NCBI GenBank assembly: GCA_964019425.1
Contig: OZ025817.1
Location: 124,001-188,000, forward strand
Source: Flectonema sp. DT1601
Lineage: Eukaryota > Euglenozoa > Diplonemea > Diplonemida > Diplonemidae
Length of the DNA: 64,000 bases
Reading direction: 5' to 3'
Shown here in pieces: positions 58,501-64,000 of the stretch. Under the pieces are notes generated by a model that saw only the letters and a program-made list of their open reading frames with translations, was not told the DNA's origin and made no database searches. How positions within the stretch are numbered: the stretch's first letter is position 1; each line of letters opens with the position of its first letter. The position numbers were made by a program, and so were the translations under genes.

Positions 58501-60372
58501 AACTGCAGTGCCGCTATAAGACGGATGTGATTGCTGCTGACTTTGAGAATGCAGAGGCTGAGAACTTACGTCACGATTCGACTCATGAGCTGCAGGGTTG
58601 CCATACGACGGATGGGATTGCTGCTGATTTTGAACACCAGAAGCTGAATGTTGAGGCTGAGAAGTAAAACTTCCTCCATTCGACTCATGAACTGAAGGGT
58701 TCCCATACGATAGACGTGAGGGATGTGATATATGACTTTGACTCTGGACACCAGAAGCTGACGTATGCGGAGAATGAGAAACGAAATTACCAACATGATG
58801 AGCTTCAGGTACTGACGTATGAGATACCCCACCATGACTATGTGTGTTATTAAAAGGTTGAGCAACACCACTCGTATGATGTGACTGTGTTTGAATTGAT
58901 GAATTAATTGACTGAACTGATACACCGCATCCATCTGATTGACCTCCTGAAACTACTGATCGATGATCGTCTCGATGAAGATGTCGTATTTTTGATGGGT
59001 GAGGAGTGACACCTGGTTGTTGTGAATCTGGATACACCAGACCATCTACTGTTGGTGTTTTTTGTATGTATCCATGAGGCTCTTGAACTCCTTTATTCTC
59101 ATCAAGTAATATTTGTGGTGTCTTACTCCTCACTTGGTTATCAGATGTTCCTATTGAGAAAGCTTGGTAGAACTCAAGCCAATTTATTTTTCGATCTTGA
59201 TTTCTGTCAACACTCTGAAACAGATGTTCAAACTGAGGTAAAGTATCATTATTAACATGAGATAACTTAACCAGTCCTCTAATACGACTGTCTGCTTGAA
59301 TCGCATGGATTAGTTCAGCCCTAGTAATGAGACCATCATTATTAGTATCAATCAAGTTGAATAATCTCTTTAGCTCTATTGAAGAGGAACTACCAGGTTG
59401 TGTGCTGGTACTTGATATGTTTGTGAAATTTCTATTTTGTTCAGATTCCCCATCACCAGCTTTAGACAAGTTGATAGGCCGCAGAGCGATAGTCGAAGGT
59501 GACCCGTCCGGTTGTAGAATTGAGGGAAACGCCACTTGAGTCAAATTTTCAGAATTTTGAGGCTCCGCATTTGAAGCACCCACTTGATATCCAACTACTG
59601 TTCCAAAAGAGCCGTTTAAACGTTCACCAGATTTAGTACTAAGACCTGTTGCTCTTACTAGTGTTCCAACAGTGAAGTTTTGAGTGTCTGTTTCTGAGGT
59701 TCTGTGACTGTCCGGAATGTGTTGTTCAGATGCTGTGGATTCAACTGCGGGTCCGGAATATGAGAAATGAGACTCTGAAGCAGCTGGAGCAGATCTCATA
59801 AAAGTTGCATCAGTCAAGTGATCTTGTACAGTACCCATACTACTATAAGAGGTTGGCTCAACAGGTGTAAACACGCATGGAATACTACAACTACGTACTG
59901 ATACAGAAAGTGTTTCTGAAGGAGCATGAGACCAAATGTGACGAAATATGTCGAGTGGCTTTCTTACTCGAACTTCTGAAGTTGTTGATGGCGGAGCGAT
60001 GCCAAGCATTCGACGAGCTGCTTCTTCATCACCACTTCCATAGATTGTGATAGCTGAGGATTCGTGTCTTGATAGTCCTTTTAGAAATAACTCAAACCTA
60101 TCTCTGATACCTTCTCGTTCATCTTCCTTTCCTCTGTAACGTATTGAGATGTTTGCTTTACCTCCTGCAGGAACTATTCCCAAACAAGGGGATACTTTGT
60201 ACACGGAGACTCTCGTAGTTCTAAGTTTGAATGTCAGTTGTTCAGATGTTTCATTTCTAATATTTAAATGCGTCTGATCCTCATCTCCTCCCTGAAATAA
60301 TATTATCGGTTTATCGAGATAGACTCCAAGTTCCCGCCAGGGTTGGTACAGTTGCGGTGGATCCAAAGCCAT
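55566..60372 (-). CDS. Giant MSP-domain / EF-hand protein with Gln/Ser/His tandem repeats
   Basis: Removing the 76-nt intron 55614-55689 gives 1576 residues; ATG 60372 lies 13 nt below a TTTTCTTTCACAG acceptor. Residues ~1-140: MSP/VAP-like Ig fold (LGVYLDKPIILFQGG, NISIRYRGK). ~225-290: SH3-like module (GTLVRATGL...LNGSFGTVVGY...ALRPINLSK). ~330-410: two EF-hands with loops DTNNDGLITRAE and DRNQDRKINWLE. ~430-1150: disordered, with tandem HESNHGGGSFASQPQPAAPG-type units. ~1290-1310: short coiled coil. The C-terminus after splicing is Asn/Gln-rich (MNNRNNNGSSPQPAQ). MSP domains bind FFAT-type ligands or cytoskeleton; with EF-hands this suggests a calcium-responsive tether, an inference. Confidence 0.88.
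55614..55689 (-). other. Cis-intron near the 3' end of the MSP/EF-hand gene
   Basis: 76 nt, donor GTTTGTT, acceptor AAAAAATCAG, phase 0. Spliced and unspliced reads end differently: spliced gives an Asn/Gln/Pro-rich 15-residue end, unspliced a Phe/Lys-rich one typical of homopolymer readthrough. Confidence 0.75.
57180..58700 (-). repeat. Coding tandem repeat array with 471-bp higher-order copy
   Basis: Six copies of the block encoding VHESNHGGGS lie at 57241, 57439, 57832, 58021, 58303 and 58492, spaced 198, 393, 189, 282 and 189 nt, all multiples of three. Segment ~57708-58060 recurs almost unchanged at ~58179-58531 (offset 471). Confidence 0.9.
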
Positions 60373-60385
60373 ATCAGGGCGACAC

Positions 60386-60398
60386 CTGTGAAAGAAAA
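60386..60398 (-). promoter_or_regulatory. Predicted splice acceptor above the MSP/EF-hand gene
   Basis: Minus-strand TTTTCTTTCACAG; 13-nt leader. The whole spacer to the next gene is 133 nt. Confidence 0.6.
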
Positions 60399-60505
60399 TA
60401 AATAAAAAATAATTAAACAAAAGGTCTTACAAAAGGAAAACAAATTGATGAACGATATGAATAAAACTGTAAAGTAAAATCCGATACGTAATCTCATCTC
60501 TTTTA

Positions 60506-61204
60506 TCAAAATCCCTTTGGAGGATACACCAAAGGCCTGACATCTCTGGTTTCGGAAGTCCAATCAAATCGAAGAACTTCATCTCTCATTTTAAGCGGAA
60601 GATTCAATTTAAGAAGTTGTTGTATGTTAGGAGCAGGACTCATATCCGGGTCGTTCAAGGACAAGAAATCATCGTATGTGACGGAACCTCGCAGTAGATC
60701 TCCAATAGACCCTTCAGGTGCAACACCACAACCAGCTGATAGAAGCCTCAGAATGAGACTAACCGACTCAAGCTTTTGAAGGGATTGTTTTCTTGTTGTT
60801 AACTCCGATTCTAACATCTTTATTAAAGTTGAATTCCGACGTCGGATGTCAGAATGTAAAACCTTCCTCCTTGCATTGAGAACTGATATAATGTCAGTCA
60901 CTGCCGTGTCTACCTGCATATGAAGTTTACTAGCTTTCCTTGGTGCTTCTTCATACAGACTCGTCAACTCATGAAGTAAAGTATCAACATGAACTTTCTT
61001 CGTTTCCAATTTTTTTCTTTCCTTTGCACAAAAATCTCTCAGTAACTCTGTCTTATGACCCTTGTGTTCTTGACTTGAACAAACCAAACAAATTGCTCTA
61101 CGATCATCGTAGCAAAATACTTTCAAAGGTTCTCCAGTACAGTTACAGACTAACGGAGTTATTTGAGAACCATCAGCGGTTGCTATGTCGTTAGAATAAT
61201 TCAT
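60506..61204 (-). CDS. B-box zinc-finger coiled-coil protein (TRIM-like, no RING)
   Basis: 232 residues. A single B-box covers ~18-50: CNCTGEPLKVFCYDDRRAIC, LVC, then EHKGHK, with the Cys/His spacing of B-box type 2. Residues ~55-155 form a coiled coil (KERKKLETKKVHVDTLLHEL; RRNSTLIKMLESELTTRKQS). The C-terminal 70 residues are unique. No RING precedes the B-box, so ubiquitin-ligase activity is not implied; many protist B-box coiled-coil proteins act as scaffolds. TTCTTTTTTTCAG lies 12 nt above the ATG. Confidence 0.87.
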   Translation of the reverse strand: MNYSNDIATADGSQITPLVCNCTGEPLKVFCYDDRRAICLVCSSQEHKGHKTELLRDFCAKERKKLETKKVHVDTLLHELTSLYEEAPRKASKLHMQVDTAVTDIISVLNARRKVLHSDIRRRNSTLIKMLESELTTRKQSLQKLESVSLILRLLSAGCGVAPEGSIGDLLRGSVTYDDFLSLNDPDMSPAPNIQQLLKLNLPLKMRDEVLRFDWTSETRDVRPLVYPPKGF

Positions 61205-61216
61205 GCCGTAGGCAAC

Positions 61217-61232
61217 CTGAAAAAAAGAAGAA
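61217..61232 (-). promoter_or_regulatory. Predicted splice acceptor above the B-box gene
   Basis: Minus-strand TTCTTTTTTTCAG; 12-nt leader. Confidence 0.6.
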
Positions 61233-61306
61233 ACGATGTCGTTGTATAGAAATAAATGAAATAAAGAAAAAAGCTATCAAAGATCACAGTGATTCATATT
61301 TTTTTT

Positions 61307-62281
61307 TCAAAACAAATATTTCTTCCTCCTCTGTACTCTCTGAGATGACTCTCGCCGTTGAAATGAGTCCGTCGAAGATCTTATCCCGTCTGATCTGTTA
61401 TGGAATGACGTTACTCGAAGTTGCCTTGAATTTTCAGCTGTCCTTACAAGAGAATAAGCACGAGAAAATGCAGGTGTTTTTATATTTCCACGCGCATCAA
61501 GGACTTCATCATTGAACAGGTCAGCTCGAAGACAACATCCAGCAGCAGCAAAAACAAACATCTGCTGCTCATGAAGTTTCATAGAGTTGTGAGGTAACAA
61601 GTTATATATTTCTGTGGACTGTTGGATTGCAATGTCTAGTTCTGATTGAGATAGTTTTTGAGATTTGCATATTTTGAGAGAATAGAGTAAAGCAGCCGAT
61701 ATAAAAGCCTCAGTTGGAATCATTCCCCGAGAAGACAATTGATCGAGAACATATTTAATGCTGTCTTTCGATAGTAATTCTGATGATCTGACGATGAATT
61801 GAGACCAAAATATTACATCTGTTGGAGTCTCACAATGATCAATCCAGGACACGATAGTTTTCATTTCAGATAAACTGCTGCAATTCTTGAGACATAGTCC
61901 TGCTTGGATAGCGTTCAATGAATGCTTTTTTATTATTTTTTCCATTTCCTCCATCGATGAATTCTTCAGTAATGATGATATCGTTCTATCATTTGGTCTA
62001 ATCCAATCTCTCTTCATGTAATCAAACAGTTGATATGCCACGTCATTCTCCCCCCTGTTTTTGTATCCAGCGATGAGTATATTTAGCGTCACTACCGTTG
62101 GTTTTACCCCCTCTTGTTTCATTTTCTGATACATCCCTCCGATATTTTCATTATTCTTTGCACACCAATGCAATGCCTTATTCCATGCAGCAGTGTTAAG
62201 GTATTTTTCGTTTGATAAATGAGCTTGGAGTTTACTTCTTGAATTGATACTAACACAGCTTAGTATTTTTGAATAAGTCAT
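61307..62281 (-). CDS. Pentatricopeptide repeat (PPR) protein
   Basis: 324 residues. Two clear PPR motifs lie at ~33-67 (AAWNKALHWCAKNNE...GVKPT) and ~63-98 (VVTLNILIAGYKNRGENDVA, then FDYMKRDWIRPN), with weaker helical pairs to ~245. The C-terminus (from ~280) is Arg/Ser-rich. PPR proteins bind organelle RNA; the N-terminus (MTYSKILSCVSINSRSKLQA) is basic and lacks acidic residues, fitting mitochondrial import. Few strong repeats remain, so RNA specificity cannot be read off. Confidence 0.88.
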   Translation of the reverse strand: MTYSKILSCVSINSRSKLQAHLSNEKYLNTAAWNKALHWCAKNNENIGGMYQKMKQEGVKPTVVTLNILIAGYKNRGENDVAYQLFDYMKRDWIRPNDRTISSLLKNSSMEEMEKIIKKHSLNAIQAGLCLKNCSSLSEMKTIVSWIDHCETPTDVIFWSQFIVRSSELLSKDSIKYVLDQLSSRGMIPTEAFISAALLYSLKICKSQKLSQSELDIAIQQSTEIYNLLPHNSMKLHEQQMFVFAAAGCCLRADLFNDEVLDARGNIKTPAFSRAYSLVRTAENSRQLRVTSFHNRSDGIRSSTDSFQRRESSQRVQRRKKYLF

Positions 62282-63271
62282 GAGAGGTAACTTAGTACTG
62301 TTGTTCCTTTTTTTTGAGCTCGACTATGATATTATGAGTAAATATAAAGCAACTTGAAACTGGCTAAAACGAATATAAGGTTCGGCCAAACCTGGTTGCA
62401 ATGAAGAGAGACTAACAGTCGGTATCCGTGGGGAAGAGAAGAAAAAAAAAAAAAAGAGGGAAAAAGGAGAATAATAGTTAGATCCTTGCCCGCACCATAA
62501 TAAACTGAATTTGAGAGAGAAAATAAATTTTATAACAGGGCTGTATACTAAATTTGCATTCAAAAAAAAGAGAGAAAATCATTTTATGTTTCCTGTAAGA
62601 AAAGTTGAAATTAAGAACGGTTTTGTCTTAACTCTGTCGTATCCCACTCACGGACAGAACAATCGGCTCGAACAAATAAAACAATTTAAAAAAAAGAAAT
62701 TACAAACAAATACACCACATTAGATACAACATTTAAGAGGCTTATTGAAATCCTCAGATCTGGAAAAAGAACAAGAAAAGAAAAAAAAAAACTGCCATCA
62801 CCGAAAATAGGAACGTGAAGGCTGACCATGGTACTGCAAATACAAACAACGAAAAACAGTGGAAACTTTAAAAGGGCGCGGGGGAGATACCAAGACTACA
62901 AAAAAAAAAAAAAGAGAAAAAAAAAATTACTTAGAGGCTCCGCACGCAAAGTTAAACAAAAGCCCCAACAATTAAGTCGAAGGTAACCACAAGCTTTACA
63001 GAAGTTTATATGTTTATATTGTTTATAACGACAAAGAATTCATCAAAACAAGAATTGTTTTGATGAAATATGATCGACTCACCCCAACTCTTCCTTGTTG
63101 GAGGACTAGTTGTAGTAGTAGTCAACTTTTGTTACAAAATAAGAATCCGACTTCAAGACGGAAAAGAGGGAGGCGATACAGGAAAAAGATTCACTTCAAC
63201 AACATACAACTGAATGACGGGGGGGAAAGGGCACGGAGAAAAAGAAAAACGGGAACAAAAAACACACCCAG
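62282..63271. other. 1-kb spacer with an R2 copy
   Basis: No gene supported. R2 copy at 62338-62380, ~60 nt above the PPR start. A/T runs are shorter than in the left part of the window. Confidence 0.55.
62338..62380 (+). repeat. Dispersed repeat R2, copy 3
   Basis: AAATATAAAGCAACTTGAAA then CTGGCTAAAACGA; matches the copy at 16483 over about 31 nt with one indel. Confidence 0.7.
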
Positions 63272-64000
63272 CTAATGATTTCTTGGAGAAGTGATCTTAC
63301 GAGATCGTCCCCTGACTGATGGATGTGAAGAATAGGCGGAAACAGATTGACTAATGGATTTAACACTCGGCTGCTTTGCTGAAGCGTCAAAGAAGTCATC
63401 TGGTGCTGCAACTGACCCATTCGCTGGAGACTTCACACTTCCCAAAGGTGAGCGATCTTGAGAAACAGGATCACCTGAGTTAACAGGCACTTTAATTAAT
63501 GGACGTAGTGGTGACGTAGCATCTCTCGGTTGTTTTAATCTAAAGAAGAGTTGAACAGGACATTCTTCAGTTCCGACAATACTTAACTCTGCTGGAGTAG
63601 CATCAACATTAAGAACACCAGTTGCATTACTCCACAACTCAACATCAGAGAAATGTTTCGCATATCCCTGCATTCCCTGTGATGCTAAGAGACCAACAAA
63701 AGGAGTTGATGTTCTCATTGTAATCGGTACAGCAGTACTTCTATCATGTCTATACACTTCATAGAATCCATGTGTTACAGAATGAACTTTTGGTGACCGC
63801 GATCTACTTTTTCTTCTACTTCTAGTAGACGCTGCCTTACGAGGATGCATAACAGGTGGTGCTGGTGATCTTGAGTCCTGTAAATCCAAAGGACTAGAAC
63901 TCCGAGATCCTAATTCTCTTGCAGCTTGCAATACAGGTGAAGGACCTGGACTCTTGGTAGTACCTCGCAGAGGTGCATTGCCCGGGGACTTTTTAGTACC
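63272..64000 (-). CDS. Ser/Pro/Arg-rich protein, 5' end outside window
   Basis: 242 codons plus stop are open to the right edge with no in-frame Met that looks like a start, so the N-terminus lies beyond 64000. The first ~85 residues visible are disordered and basic (KKSPGNAPLRG; STRSRRKSRSRSPK). Residues ~75-160 look folded (HGFYEVYRHDRSTAV, TPFVGLLASQGMQGYAKHF, CPVQLFFRLK). The tail is Ser/Pro/Asp-rich. The SRRKSRSRSPK stretch resembles an RS segment but is too short to call a splicing factor. Family unknown. Confidence 0.72.
   Translation of the reverse strand, partial: GTKKSPGNAPLRGTTKSPGPSPVLQAARELGSRSSSPLDLQDSRSPAPPVMHPRKAASTRSRRKSRSRSPKVHSVTHGFYEVYRHDRSTAVPITMRTSTPFVGLLASQGMQGYAKHFSDVELWSNATGVLNVDATPAELSIVGTEECPVQLFFRLKQPRDATSPLRPLIKVPVNSGDPVSQDRSPLGSVKSPANGSVAAPDDFFDASAKQPSVKSISQSVSAYSSHPSVRGRSRKITSPRNH

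Noticed and set aside
55772-58530. Several plus-strand open frames opposite the MSP/EF-hand gene
   Set aside because: They mirror the tandem repeats and low-complexity coding sequence of the minus-strand gene. They have no homology-like motifs and no acceptor sites.
1-64000. Retrovirus-like, Polinton-like or other virus-derived element
   Set aside because: No reverse transcriptase, integrase, capsid or polymerase motifs and no long terminal repeats were seen on either strand.

Overview
This window looks like nuclear DNA of a microbial eukaryote, most likely a euglenozoan and perhaps a diplonemid (inference). Four things point there. All 27 protein genes I can support lie on the minus strand across 64 kb. 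Many start codons sit 10-50 nt below a splice-acceptor-like pyrimidine tract plus AG, as expected for spliced-leader addition to polycistronic RNA. The papain-family protease has kinetoplastid cathepsin-L features. PRPP synthetase ends in a peroxisomal/glycosomal AKL signal. Conventional cis-introns (nine supported, mostly 72-212 nt, donors GTATGT or GTTTGT) argue against an ordinary trypanosomatid. No spliced-leader gene or rRNA is present to settle the taxon.

Layout. Positions 1-17,800 are gene-poor: a truncated coiled-coil gene (1-1103), an isochorismatase-family hydrolase, a Cys-rich unknown, a PAP2 lipid phosphatase, a four-exon abundant-type mitochondrial candidate and PRPP synthetase, separated by long spacers full of A/T homopolymers of 15-33 nt. 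From 17,866 to 63,272 genes are dense: an alpha/beta hydrolase, a SET-like protein, a two-exon coiled-coil membrane protein, an EF-hand/pseudo-metacaspase protein, a cathepsin L, INTS11, a ZZ/TRAF/SPRY protein, a PDZ-like protein, a TPMT-family methyltransferase, helical-repeat and HMG-like organelle candidates, GPHR, a 4-TM protein, a prenylated small protein, EFL1, two coiled-coil proteins (one tektin-like), a very large MSP/EF-hand/repeat protein, a B-box protein and a PPR protein. A Ser/Arg/Pro-rich gene runs off the right end.

Functional themes. There is no operon logic; neighbours are unrelated, as in euglenozoan transcription units. Several genes fit cilium or cytoskeleton roles (tektin-like, coiled coils, acylated EF-hand protein, MSP-domain protein). 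Others serve RNA and ribosome maturation (INTS11, EFL1) or organelles (PPR-like, HMG-like, PRPP synthetase).

Most notable: a dispersed short element (four copies, ~140-225 bp, inverted ends, 3' hairpin and A-tail), one copy inside an intron; a predicted dually acylated EF-hand protein with a degenerate metacaspase domain; a small beta-barrel-like module recurring in four otherwise unrelated proteins; A-rich rather than pyrimidine-rich cis-intron 3' ends; a truncated tandem duplicate of the tektin-like gene's 5' end. I saw no retrovirus-like, Polinton-like or other virus-like element.
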